A stretch of 15,767 nucleotides of DNA from NCBI GenBank assembly GCA_964643575.1, contig CAZXTD010000094.1, positions 1-15,767 of the forward strand, written 5' to 3'. Source of the DNA: Glaciecola sp964643575 (GTDB lineage Bacteria > Pseudomonadota > Gammaproteobacteria > Enterobacterales > Alteromonadaceae). The notes under the pieces were generated by a model. It worked only from the letters and a program-made list of their open reading frames with translations, did no database searches and was not told the DNA's origin. Every line of letters begins with the position of its first letter. Position 1 is the stretch's first letter. Below, in pieces: positions 1 to 7,372 of this stretch. The position numbers were made by a program, and so were the translations under genes.

Positions 1-418
1 AATCGACAGCAATGCCTTCTTTTTTGTTGGCTTCAAAATCGATATCACTCCAGCGCGGGCAATGGCGGCCCCACATAACGGAGCGTCCACCTACATGATG
101 GCCACGAATCCAGTCGAAGCGCTCATCTTCATCATAAGGATATTCATCATCCTTATTGATAAAGTGCTTTACATCTTCTTTAACCCACCAGTGTAATTTG
201 TCTTGCTTGAAGTAGTGTTTTTGTTTTTCTTCTAAACTCACTTCGCCCTGATTAGGTAAGTCCCATTTATCTAAGTGAGCGGTAGGGTAATCACCATGCT
301 TCACCATTCGGCCTCGCTCAAGCATAAGTGTTTTATAGCCTTTTTTGCACAGCTCCATAGCGCTATAACCGCCTGAAATTCCTGAGCCAATAACAATTGC
401 GTCAAATGTTGTGTTCAT
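1..418 (-). CDS. GMC-family FAD-dependent oxidoreductase, large subunit (partial, 3' end outside window)
   Basis: The first 139 residues are visible. A dinucleotide-binding GxGxxG sits at residues 11-16 (GSGISG), and an acidic residue, E34 in LMLERG, ends the second strand as expected for binding the ribose of FAD. Around residues 105-128 lies the GMC signature RGHHVGGRSVMWGRHCPRW. These features place it with the GMC oxidoreductases related to gluconate or sorbitol dehydrogenase flavin subunits. The start ATG lies one base after the stop of the small-subunit gene, so the two are very likely co-translated. No signal peptide precedes the FAD motif. In three-subunit membrane-bound dehydrogenases the small subunit's Tat signal can carry the flavoprotein out, which fits here. 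The substrate cannot be read from this fragment; a sugar or sugar acid released from the polysaccharide is a guess. The C-terminal catalytic His/Asn region is outside the window. Confidence 0.88.
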   Translation of the reverse strand, partial: MNTTFDAIVIGSGISGGYSAMELCKKGYKTLMLERGRMVKHGDYPTAHLDKWDLPNQGEVSLEEKQKHYFKQDKLHWWVKEDVKHFINKDDEYPYDEDERFDWIRGHHVGGRSVMWGRHCPRWSDIDFEANKKEGIAVD

Positions 419-419
419 A

Positions 420-986
420 TTATTCTGCCCATTTTTTTCCGCCGACTTGTTCAACGCTTATCTGCGCAACGTACTGAACCGGGATTGGAAGATAATTTAA
501 GTGTTTCTCTGCAACCTCTTCGGTCGCTAGATAGTAGGAAATAGTCTGTTGTTTTAAATCGATATACGCGCGATAGACTGCGTCGTGCTCGCTGTTTGAT
601 TTTGCTTCAATTGCTTTGATGATGCTTAACTGCTTGTTCGGGTCAGACTCAAAAAAACTCTCCTTGCTAAGATACTCCCGTAGCACCGCAAACCTTTTTA
701 AAAAGGCACTTCGATAACCCGGTTTAAATACTTTATTGAACATATTGTCCATTATGCCGGGCACGTTAACATCGGTAGCTGAAGGGCTGTCGGTTCGAGG
801 CAAAATAACGTCCATAATTTGCGATAGTGCGTTAAATACGCCAGCGTTAAAAAAAGCGGGTGAGCTAGTGGCTTTCAGCCCAGCTTTTTTCCCGACAGAA
901 GCATAAAGCATAGAGCTTGTTAGCGGCGATAGCATCGCTGAACCGGTCATAGCGGCGGCAAGCTTTAATATGTCTCGTCTTTCCAT
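420..986 (-). CDS. Gluconate 2-dehydrogenase subunit 3 family protein with Tat signal
   Basis: A 188-residue protein opening with a twin-arginine motif (ERRDILK, residues 2-8) followed by an Ala/Met/Ser-rich hydrophobic stretch, so export by the Tat system is likely. The mature part has the look of the gluconate 2-dehydrogenase subunit 3 family: a short helical partner with a DVILPRTDSPSATDVNVPG segment near residues 59-77. In known systems this subunit accompanies a GMC flavoprotein and sometimes a cytochrome c. It lies directly upstream of the GMC gene with one base between stop and start, supporting a complex. A GAGGTAA ribosome-binding site lies about 5 bases before the ATG. No cytochrome gene is visible inside the window, so the electron acceptor is unknown; it could be encoded just left of the window. 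Confidence 0.8.
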   Translation of the reverse strand: MERRDILKLAAAMTGSAMLSPLTSSMLYASVGKKAGLKATSSPAFFNAGVFNALSQIMDVILPRTDSPSATDVNVPGIMDNMFNKVFKPGYRSAFLKRFAVLREYLSKESFFESDPNKQLSIIKAIEAKSNSEHDAVYRAYIDLKQQTISYYLATEEVAEKHLNYLPIPVQYVAQISVEQVGGKKWAE

Positions 987-1035
987 TGGGTTACCTCTTA
1001 TCTAATTATTGGTAGTATAATGCCCAAGCAATAGC

Positions 1036-2583
1036 TCAAGGCCGAACGTTAATAAATGATTCACGTTGTTTAACCTCTTCACTGCGCTGTGATTCATATT
1101 TTTTGATGTAATCATCCACTTTATTACTTAGTCTACTCACTACATCTTGGTGCTTTTCATCATCAATTAAGTTCAATTTCTCTTCGGGATCGTTTTGTAA
1201 ATCGTACAATTGTTGATAGTCGTTTTTATAAAAATCCACATATTTCCAGCGCTCTGTTCTGATACCGACAGTCGGAGGGATAAACACGCGTTTAGGCTGG
1301 TACATGTGCTCAAAGAAAAACTCATCCCGCCAATCTATGTCTTTTTGTTGATTAATCAGTGGAAGTAAACTTTGGCCTTGGTAAGTTACAGGGGCTTGCA
1401 GTCCGGCAAAATCAACGATTGTTGAAGGTATATCAATGTTAAGCACCATTTTTTGGATTTCTTGACCATGAGACACCTGGTTGCGAGGGTCGTAAATAAT
1501 AAGCGGTACGCGTAAATCTTCTTCCCAACCAAACCACTTTCCGGCTAGTTGTCGTTCATTTAACCTGTAACCGTTGTCACTCATGTAAATAACAATAGTA
1601 TTGTCAGCCATGCCGGCTTCTTCCAATTTGTCGTATATCATGCCCACTGATTTATCCACCGCGCTTATGGCGCGGTAGTATCGCTTCACCATCTTTTGAT
1701 ACATTTGGGGTGTAGAGAAACGAAATTGCCAGCGCACACGGCCAATGGAGCGCTTTAAAAATTCGGGCAAGGCTTCATAGGTAGCATCATCCGAAAGTTT
1801 CGCTGGCGCAATGGTGACATCAGCGTACATATCTTCAAATTCTTCAGGGTAGTGGTATTGGTCTACTTCATCTTTATCAAGAGCATGTGGGTTCCAAAAG
1901 TTAACCGCCATGCTCCAGGGTTTATCTGATTGTTGAGCTTGTTCAATGAAATCTTTGGCAACAGCAGCAATGTAGTAGCTTTGAGGAAGCTCTTGACCTT
2001 TATACATTTCGGTTTTGTTATGCAACATTGGCTTAAAAAAGTCGAAACGTTCGCTGTTGTCGCCCGATATACCAATCTCATATTTGCCGATAAATGCAGT
2101 TTGATAACCCCCTTGTTTTAATATATTCGGGTACATATTAGCTGATTCGACTTGGCCCGTTTTGGGCCTCCCAAATGTGAAGTCATGGGTACGTTCTGTT
2201 AAACCACTCAATATGCTCACGCGGCTGGTGGCGCAAATAGGGGTGGTGACAAAGGCATTTTTAAATACGGTGCCTTTGTTTGCTAATTCATCCAAATTGG
2301 GCGTGTTGACAACAGGATGATACTTACCAATTAAATCCCAGCGATGGTCGTCAGACAAGATAAACAAAATATTCGGCGCTTTTTCTTGAGGGGCCTTTTG
2401 CTTGGATGATACGGTTTCACTTTTTAGCTCAGTAACTGCGGTTGGGTCTGCTACTTTCTGTTCTTCAGAGGCACAGGCTGACAATATTATACTGGTTGTC
2501 AACATAAGGAATATAGAAGTCACACTCACGTTTAAGCGCTTTTTATACTTAGCTTTGTTTGTATTTCGAGCGGTTTGATTCAT
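1036..2583 (-). CDS. Type I (S1-type) sulfatase, lipoprotein
   Basis: Likely removes sulfate esters from oligosaccharides of a sulfated polymer. The start is set at the ATG at 2583, because a Shine-Dalgarno-like AAGGTGA lies 8-9 bases before it; the GTG at 2595 that gives a longer frame is itself part of that site. Numbering from this start (515 aa): a lipobox ending LSAC with the lipid-accepting Cys at 37; metal ligands D78-D79 in ILSDDHRW; the formylglycine motif CATSR with Cys117; GKYEIG near 166-171; NPHALD near 231-236; the second metal pair D336-N337 in YMSDNGYR; and K349 in AGKWFGWEEDLRVP. The residue two after the catalytic Cys is Thr rather than the usual Pro or Ala. Activity needs a formylglycine-generating enzyme, which is not encoded here. 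It lies 21 bp after the CBM-like gene in the same operon. The exact SulfAtlas subfamily cannot be told by eye. Confidence 0.93.
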   Translation of the reverse strand: MNQTARNTNKAKYKKRLNVSVTSIFLMLTTSIILSACASEEQKVADPTAVTELKSETVSSKQKAPQEKAPNILFILSDDHRWDLIGKYHPVVNTPNLDELANKGTVFKNAFVTTPICATSRVSILSGLTERTHDFTFGRPKTGQVESANMYPNILKQGGYQTAFIGKYEIGISGDNSERFDFFKPMLHNKTEMYKGQELPQSYYIAAVAKDFIEQAQQSDKPWSMAVNFWNPHALDKDEVDQYHYPEEFEDMYADVTIAPAKLSDDATYEALPEFLKRSIGRVRWQFRFSTPQMYQKMVKRYYRAISAVDKSVGMIYDKLEEAGMADNTIVIYMSDNGYRLNERQLAGKWFGWEEDLRVPLIIYDPRNQVSHGQEIQKMVLNIDIPSTIVDFAGLQAPVTYQGQSLLPLINQQKDIDWRDEFFFEHMYQPKRVFIPPTVGIRTERWKYVDFYKNDYQQLYDLQNDPEEKLNLIDDEKHQDVVSRLSNKVDDYIKKYESQRSEEVKQRESFINVRP

Positions 2584-2604
2584 TGCTGGATTCACCTTGT
2601 TTTT

Positions 2605-3831
2605 TTAATCTCGGCTAAGCACAAGGGCTCGCCATAAACCGCCAACAGGCGAAGATTCAGTTGCATTCAAGTTAGCATCGATGTCAGCCATTGAAGCGAC
2701 TGTTAGGACGTCACCTTTGTTAAGTTGAATGTTGTTTATTTCGAAGTATTGTTCTTGAAAGTCGGTGTCGGTTTTGGCACTCGTAAAATTGCCAATTTCT
2801 TTGTCATTAAGTAGTACTTTGTATTTTGACGTGTGTTGCTTTAATGCTAACGCAACTAAAGTTAGGCTGCGCTTTCCGGCATCTCTTCTATCTATTTGCG
2901 TTTGCGCGTAAGCAAACCGCTTCTGGTTGGCTTTCACTGAGGTGTCTATTGCCAATGCTTCTTGTTTTTCCAGAGGGGAAAGAGGAATTTTGCCCAATGG
3001 TGAAGCACCAAAATCAGACGAGGCATAAAATATTCGACTATATTCCTTTATGCCGAGCAAGATTGATTTTTTAGGAAAGTCTGGTTGATAAGAAAGACTT
3101 GATGATTCACCAGCATCTTGTGGCACAAACTGCTTGTCGGTGGTTAATATAAATTTGTCTAGTTCAAAACCATCTTCACGCATCGACACCATAACATTGT
3201 GTACGCCGGGCGATGGCACGGTTAAGGTCACCGTATTTGGTGTGCCGCAGTGATTGGTTTTAATGCGCTGAGCCGACGACCAAGTCCATTTGTGCTTACC
3301 CTCGCATAGTTGAAGTCGTTGGCCGCTCTGAGGCCACGTCCCATTGATTCCAAAATGTACACCGTTGTCTTCGCTGCCTGAGCTGTAGGCGCGTGCCCAC
3401 ACAAAGTAGGTACCGGGCGCCTCGAAATAAACGGGGTACGACAATATCGCAACTTTGCCCGGCATATTGCTAAAATTCTCTCCACGAACAAGTTCTTCAA
3501 AGTGGTTGCTACGAGTATCCGGAAGGATTTCTATGTATTGCCCACCACTTGCATCATGGTAGTGCGGTAAATCGCTATCTGCGTAGGTATGTTCGGGAGA
3601 GTCTTTAGAGAAAATCATCCATCGGCGCTTGTTGTCTTTGTGTTGGCTTGCAAAATGTTCGGCTTCAACTACAACGATACCCTCGCTTTGATGATGATTA
3701 ATCGTTTGGGCAACAAGTGCTGAACTTATTGTAAGCAATGCTACAAAACTTAAGAAAGCTAAGCAGCACCGCATTGTGTGCGCAATTTGACATGTTTCAT
3801 CTGCATTCATTGCACCGTATCTAAATATCAT
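2605..3831 (-). CDS. Secreted two-domain carbohydrate-binding-like protein
   Basis: No catalytic domain is recognised. The ATG at 3831 is preferred because AAGGA lies 5 bases upstream; a GTG at 3849 and an ATG at 3846 would lengthen the protein slightly. A hydrophobic signal sequence ends near SSALVA. From this start (408 aa), residues about 48-239 form a beta-rich module beginning VVVEAEHF, with YPVYFEAPGTYFVWARAYSS, two cysteines near 176 and 195 that could form a disulfide, and VSMREDGFELDKFILTTD at its end. This resembles galactose-binding-like carbohydrate-binding modules, with a possible likeness to the GH115 C-terminal domain. After a linker, residues about 290-408 form a second module that is visibly related to the N-terminal domain of the protein at 7373-9550. 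It is first in an operon with the sulfatase and oxidoreductase genes, so glycan binding is a fair but unproven guess. Confidence 0.75.
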   Translation of the reverse strand: MIFRYGAMNADETCQIAHTMRCCLAFLSFVALLTISSALVAQTINHHQSEGIVVVEAEHFASQHKDNKRRWMIFSKDSPEHTYADSDLPHYHDASGGQYIEILPDTRSNHFEELVRGENFSNMPGKVAILSYPVYFEAPGTYFVWARAYSSGSEDNGVHFGINGTWPQSGQRLQLCEGKHKWTWSSAQRIKTNHCGTPNTVTLTVPSPGVHNVMVSMREDGFELDKFILTTDKQFVPQDAGESSSLSYQPDFPKKSILLGIKEYSRIFYASSDFGASPLGKIPLSPLEKQEALAIDTSVKANQKRFAYAQTQIDRRDAGKRSLTLVALALKQHTSKYKVLLNDKEIGNFTSAKTDTDFQEQYFEINNIQLNKGDVLTVASMADIDANLNATESSPVGGLWRALVLSRD

Positions 3832-3874
3832 TTCATTCCTTAACATCACTACATCAATAGCATTAACACATCAA

Positions 3875-3901
3875 TTTATAAGTCGCACATTTCGTATTCA
3901 A
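3875..3901 (-). promoter_or_regulatory. Possible sigma-70 promoter for the CBM/sulfatase operon
   Basis: Read on the minus strand, TTGAAT (3901-3896) is followed after 15 bases by TATAAA (3880-3875). The spacer is shorter than the optimal 17, so this is only a candidate. It lies about 45 bp upstream of the chosen start codon, in the 240-bp divergent gap shared with the GH78 gene. Confidence 0.3.
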
Positions 3902-3955
3902 TCAGCGGTACTGTCGACTTTACGCTTATTAGTAGATGTTACTCTTTTGTAAAGC

Positions 3956-3973
3956 AAATATGAAATCATATTT
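3956..3973. promoter_or_regulatory. Palindrome, candidate operator in the divergent promoter region
   Basis: AAATATGA and TCATATTT form a perfect 8-bp inverted repeat around a 2-bp centre. The TCATAT arm recurs 10 bp further on (3976-3981 region), so the element is phased with the helix. A weak plus-strand promoter, TTGTAA (3947-3952) with TATTTA (3969-3974) and a 16-bp spacer, would overlap it, so a bound regulator could control GH78. A second perfect 12-bp palindrome, CTAATTAATTAG, lies at 4047-4058, 13 bp before the GH78 start. Function is inferred only from symmetry and position; an AT-rich region can give such repeats by chance. Confidence 0.35.
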
Positions 3974-4071
3974 AATCATATGCAATCAAAATGTGTCAAT
4001 TTATCTTCAATAAAAAGAATCACTCTGGTAATGTAAACGAAATAGTCTAATTAATTAGGTTTTACAGGCGA

Positions 4072-6939
4072 ATGAAAAATACAATATGCAAGCTCCTAAT
4101 CATATGTTTTGTTTATCTATTATCTAGCAACTTAATTGCTCGCAGTGTTGAGGGAAATGGCGGTTTGCCGCCAAGTATGCTTTTAGTCGAAGGATTAAAA
4201 CTTAGTAGCAATGTGCATAGTGTCAGCCCTCGTTTATCGTGGCATGCCAATGTGTCTAGGCAATATGCTTATCAAATACAGGTAGCGACCAAACCAGCTT
4301 TGCTAGCTGATGGCAAAGCAGACTTGTGGGACAGTGGTAGGGTCGTAAACAAACAATCGCTGAATATTCGATACCAAGGCAAAGCAATGTCGTCGAACGA
4401 GCAAGCCTATTGGCGTGTTAGAGTTTGGCCAGTTGAATCGGATGAAGCTAATCCTTGGAGTGAAATAGGCTCGTGGCAGATGGGTTTAATCAACAAGCAC
4501 GACTGGCAAGCGAGTTGGATACAAGCCAAACAAGTTACTATTGCTGATATTGACAAGCATGTACAAGATTGGATGTTGTTTGCGGCAAACATTCATCCAA
4601 ATAGTAATTCGAAGTTAACAGAGCAAAAGCAAAAAACGCAAGCGCGAGTTTTAGAGCAGTTAAAATTGCAGCCTACCGCGAGCATGTTCCGCCACAGTTT
4701 TAAACTACCGCAAGGTAAACGGGTAAAAACAGCACGCCTTCACAGCACTGCAGCGGGCTACTACGAAATATTTTTAAATGGTAACAAAGTAGATGACCGC
4801 TTGATGGACCCCGGCCAAACGGATTACGACAAACGTATTTTGTATAACACTGATGAGGTTTCATCATTGCTAAAAAGCGGAAGCAACACAATTGGCGTGC
4901 ACTTAGGCAGCGGCTGGTATGCTGAGGATATTGCTTTTAGTCGTTGGAGTAACCCAGATGCATCGCCACAAGACAGACCAGGAAGGTCATTAAGTTATGG
5001 CCAGCCAAAATTTATTGCGCAGCTCGAACTCGAGTTTGAAGACGGTACCAAGCAAGTCGTTAGCTCAAATGAGGCATGGTTAAGCCACCCATCTCCTGTA
5101 CTGAAAGAGGGCTTATTTTCAGGTGAGCTTTTTGACGCGCGAAAGACGTTAACAGATTGGCACAAAAATAAAGCACAAACAGAATTAGATAATTGGCAGG
5201 CGGTTGATGTATTGTCATCCTGGCCAACACAGCGTCTAGAACCGCAGCTTTTAGAGCCTATCAAAGCTATGCAAGCGCTTGTACCAGTTGATGTTTTTAA
5301 TCCAGAGCAAGGGGTTTGGGTTTTAGATTTTGGACAAAATTTTACTGGTATTCCAACAATAGATTTTACGAAGCTGCCCTTAAAGACAAACCAAAGCATA
5401 CACTTGCGCTACGCCGAATGGGTCGATAAAGCGGGTAATATTAGCCAAAAAAGTGGAGGCGGTGCCCCTCTTTTGAAACAAGTAGACACGTATATTGCAA
5501 ACGGTAATGAGGCGCAACAAGTTGACGCTACTTGGACACCTACCTTTACTTGGCATGGTTTTCGATACCTTGAAATACGTGGCTTGACCCAGGCACCGCC
5601 ACTAAATGCAATAAAAGCGCATCTCGTCAGAAGCAGTGTTGAGACGGCAGGGCACTTTGAAAGCTCAAATGAATTAGTGAACCGCATTCACAGAATGGCT
5701 TTATGGGGTTACGAAAGTAATTTAATGGCAGTACCCATGGACTGTCCAATTCGCGAACGTGCAGGCTGGACGGGTGATGCGCATGCGGCTCAGATAACGG
5801 GCAACTACAACTACAATATGGATAATTTTTGGTCAAAGTACTTAGGTGATTTTGAAACGGCCGCGTTTGTCGCGCCCGCAGTTGTGCCGGGTAAACGTAC
5901 CCACGGTGGTAACTTTGACTGGGCTGCTGCAGAAATTATGATAGCTTGGGAGCACTATCGACATCATGGCGATACAGAGCTTTTACAAAGGCAGTTTGAA
6001 AGCATGCAAGAGTATATGTCGGCAGGAGAGGATAATTTAGAAAAGTCATTGTTACGCAAAGGCTATGGCGATTGGTGTGATGTTGTGAAAGCTCCTGGAA
6101 CCCCCCGAGTAAACGGCAGATGCAGTCCGCAGCATACAACACCTACCTTTACAAGTTCAGCTTTGTTTGCGCATTCTGCTAATCTTATGGCAAAAATTGC
6201 TGGAGTGCTCGATAAACCCAAACAAGAGGATAAGTATGCATCGCTGTTTGAGCAAATTAAAACTCAGTTTAATGCAGAGCTTTTTGATACAGAGCTGATG
6301 ACTTATGGCAGTCAAACTGCAAACGCTATGGCCATCATGTTTGAATTGGCCCCGGCTGATAAACGCAAAGCGGTGGCTAAAGCGATTAATGTCGATGTGC
6401 TCGAAAATTGGAACGGACACGCCAATGTGGGGGCGCTGGGGCAAACATACTTGTATCGAGCTTTGAGTGATTATGGTTTTGCTGACACTGCTTTTAATAT
6501 CTTTACCGCCGATGGTTACCCTGGTTATAAATACTTATTTGAAGAGTTAAACGCCACCACGCTTTGGGAGCGAAAAGGCTTTTACGATCCTAAAAAAGAT
6601 CCCGACGGCACAAATGCACCGGGTTTTTCTCTTAATCATCCTTTTCATGCTGGATATGACGGATGGTTTTATGAAGGCCTAGGCGGTATTCGGCCACTAA
6701 TTGATACTGTTGGTTTCCAAGACTTTGCGCTGGCTCCAAAGTTTGTGAAAGGTTTAGATAAAGTGGATGTTTCTTATACTACTGGGTACGGCGTTATTAA
6801 AAGCCAGTGGCAACGCAAAAACACAATTATTGAGTGGCACTTTACCGTACCCAACAATTCTACCGCTTTGGTGAGCTTGCCGAACAAAGCAGCTACTTTA
6901 TATTCTGCTGGAAATTACAGCATTGTTTACGAAGAATAA
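4072..6939 (+). CDS. GH78 alpha-L-rhamnosidase, exported
   Basis: Hydrolyses terminal alpha-L-rhamnosyl residues from oligosaccharides, most likely in the periplasm. It has 955 residues, normal for multidomain GH78 enzymes, with a signal peptide (KLLIICFVYLLSSNLIA, cut near residue 23). N-terminal beta-sandwich domains include LHSTAAGYYEIFLNGNKVDD (223-242) and GSNTIGVHLGSGWY, typical of the family. The (alpha/alpha)6 catalytic domain carries DCPIRERAGWTGD at 557-569: D557, R561, E562 and D569 match the spacing of the Bacillus RhaB active site (D567, R571, E572, D579), making E562 the probable general acid. TTLWER puts E833, 271 residues later, where the general base is expected (269 in RhaB); SLNHPFHAGYDGWFYEGLGG follows. 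It is a single-gene transcription unit, divergent from the sulfatase operon and ended by a terminator at 6954-6994. A stretch of about 50 residues (150-200) looks like an insertion and carries many Gln and Lys. Confidence 0.95.
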   Translation: MKNTICKLLIICFVYLLSSNLIARSVEGNGGLPPSMLLVEGLKLSSNVHSVSPRLSWHANVSRQYAYQIQVATKPALLADGKADLWDSGRVVNKQSLNIRYQGKAMSSNEQAYWRVRVWPVESDEANPWSEIGSWQMGLINKHDWQASWIQAKQVTIADIDKHVQDWMLFAANIHPNSNSKLTEQKQKTQARVLEQLKLQPTASMFRHSFKLPQGKRVKTARLHSTAAGYYEIFLNGNKVDDRLMDPGQTDYDKRILYNTDEVSSLLKSGSNTIGVHLGSGWYAEDIAFSRWSNPDASPQDRPGRSLSYGQPKFIAQLELEFEDGTKQVVSSNEAWLSHPSPVLKEGLFSGELFDARKTLTDWHKNKAQTELDNWQAVDVLSSWPTQRLEPQLLEPIKAMQALVPVDVFNPEQGVWVLDFGQNFTGIPTIDFTKLPLKTNQSIHLRYAEWVDKAGNISQKSGGGAPLLKQVDTYIANGNEAQQVDATWTPTFTWHGFRYLEIRGLTQAPPLNAIKAHLVRSSVETAGHFESSNELVNRIHRMALWGYESNLMAVPMDCPIRERAGWTGDAHAAQITGNYNYNMDNFWSKYLGDFETAAFVAPAVVPGKRTHGGNFDWAAAEIMIAWEHYRHHGDTELLQRQFESMQEYMSAGEDNLEKSLLRKGYGDWCDVVKAPGTPRVNGRCSPQHTTPTFTSSALFAHSANLMAKIAGVLDKPKQEDKYASLFEQIKTQFNAELFDTELMTYGSQTANAMAIMFELAPADKRKAVAKAINVDVLENWNGHANVGALGQTYLYRALSDYGFADTAFNIFTADGYPGYKYLFEELNATTLWERKGFYDPKKDPDGTNAPGFSLNHPFHAGYDGWFYEGLGGIRPLIDTVGFQDFALAPKFVKGLDKVDVSYTTGYGVIKSQWQRKNTIIEWHFTVPNNSTALVSLPNKAATLYSAGNYSIVYEE

Positions 6940-6953
6940 TATAAAGATGCCAA

Positions 6954-6994
6954 GGGCAATAGCATCAAAGGAGAATGCTATTGTCCACATTTTT
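6954..6994 (+). terminator. Rho-independent terminator of the GH78 gene
   Basis: A 12-bp stem (6954-6965 with 6975-6986, one G-T wobble) closes a 9-base loop, then a few bases lead to TTTTT at 6990-6994. It begins 14 bp after the GH78 stop codon. The stem is only moderately GC-rich, so termination may be partial. Confidence 0.65.
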
Positions 6995-7055
6995 GAAGCA
7001 ATCCGGTTTTAATAATGAATTAACACCTGCGAATGAACGAGACCGGATTGAAAGG

Positions 7056-7086
7056 TTTGTTAAACAATGAACGTTTATTTAACAAA
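7056..7086. repeat. Perfect inverted repeat upstream of the candidate small-RNA promoter
   Basis: TTTGTTAAA and TTTAACAAA are exact reverse complements separated by 13 bases. The right arm ends 4 bp before the putative -35 box at 7091, a usual place for an operator or activator site. A regulator-binding role is inferred from symmetry and position only. Confidence 0.35.
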
Positions 7087-7090
7087 TTAA

Positions 7091-7119
7091 TTGCATAATC
7101 AATCAATATAGGTCATAAT
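7091..7119 (+). promoter_or_regulatory. Possible sigma-70 promoter inside a convergent intergenic gap
   Basis: TTGCAT (7091-7096) and CATAAT (7114-7119) are separated by 17 bases. The -10 box matches consensus at five of six positions; the -35 box is weak. There is no gene downstream on the plus strand before the terminator at 7241, so if it is active the product would be a short non-coding RNA. Confidence 0.35.
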
Positions 7120-7125
7120 TGGTCT

Positions 7126-7269
7126 TAGTAGTCGAGTGTGGACCGACGAAGCGAGTAAGCAATTATTTTTATTGTCTCTCTCGATAGTGTGTGTGGACGA
7201 TAGGTTAGTTTGTTGTGTGGCCTATTGTTGTGTGTGAGTGGCCGGTTGTGTTGTGGCAACCGGCTTTTT
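7126..7269 (+). ncRNA. Candidate small RNA, about 144 nt, G/U-rich
   Basis: The unit is bounded by a promoter-like pair (7091-7119) and a strong terminator. Inside, GTCG/CGAC flanks a loop containing GTGTGGAC (7131-7147). A second hairpin is nested: CGAG (7152-7155) with CTCG (7180-7183), and CAAT (7160-7163) with ATTG (7171-7174). GTGTGGAC occurs again at 7191-7198. Bases 7201-7240 are extremely G/T-rich (34 of 40), with repeated TTGTTGTGTG units and GGCC at 7219-7222 and 7240-7243. I do not recognise a known RNA family. It could instead be an untranslated extension of the GH78 message that reads through the first terminator. The ends are approximate. Confidence 0.3.
7241..7269 (+). terminator. 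Strong Rho-independent terminator, plus strand
   Basis: GCCGGTTG (7241-7248) pairs perfectly with CAACCGGC (7257-7264) around an 8-base loop, followed immediately by TTTTT (7265-7269). On the minus strand no U tract follows, so it acts only on plus-strand transcripts, although the nearest plus-strand coding sequence ended about 300 bp earlier and has its own terminator. Confidence 0.85.
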
Positions 7270-7372
7270 CATATCTAAAACTTACTAAACTTCTGATTAG
7301 ATATTAAAGTCTTAGAAACGCTCAAATTTAATCAAGCGTTCTCAGTCGGTCAGATTTGTTATTTCGCCCCGC

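Larger units (their letters stand above)
6940..7372. other. Convergent intergenic region with several regulatory-looking elements
   Basis: This gap lies between the 3' ends of two converging genes and has no convincing protein-coding frame. In order it holds the GH78 terminator; a 9-bp inverted repeat (CAATCCGGT at 6999-7007 with ACCGGATTG at 7042-7050); a second 9-bp inverted repeat (TTTGTTAAA at 7056-7064 with TTTAACAAA at 7078-7086); a promoter-like pair at 7091-7119; a G/T-rich stretch to about 7256; and a strong plus-strand terminator at 7241-7269. For the minus-strand operon ending at 7373, only a weak hairpin (7317-7322 with 7335-7340) without a proper U tract is visible. Confidence 0.7.

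Noticed and set aside
2584..2595. GTG at 2595 as start of the sulfatase
   Set aside because: The GTG is part of AAGGTGA, which is well placed as the ribosome-binding site for the ATG at 2583.
4995..5399. A 134-codon open frame antisense to the GH78 gene (and several shorter ones)
   Set aside because: It lies wholly inside a gene with clear family motifs, has a Ser/Cys-rich composition without recognisable features and no ribosome-binding site.
7185..7256. GT-rich repeats as a CRISPR array or simple satellite
   Set aside because: The units vary in length and sequence, have no regular spacers, and end in a terminator hairpin.
7314..7342. Hairpin AACGCT/AGCGTT as terminator of the minus-strand operon
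   Set aside because: Only six paired bases, a 12-base loop and no proper U tract on the minus strand; too weak to list as a terminator.
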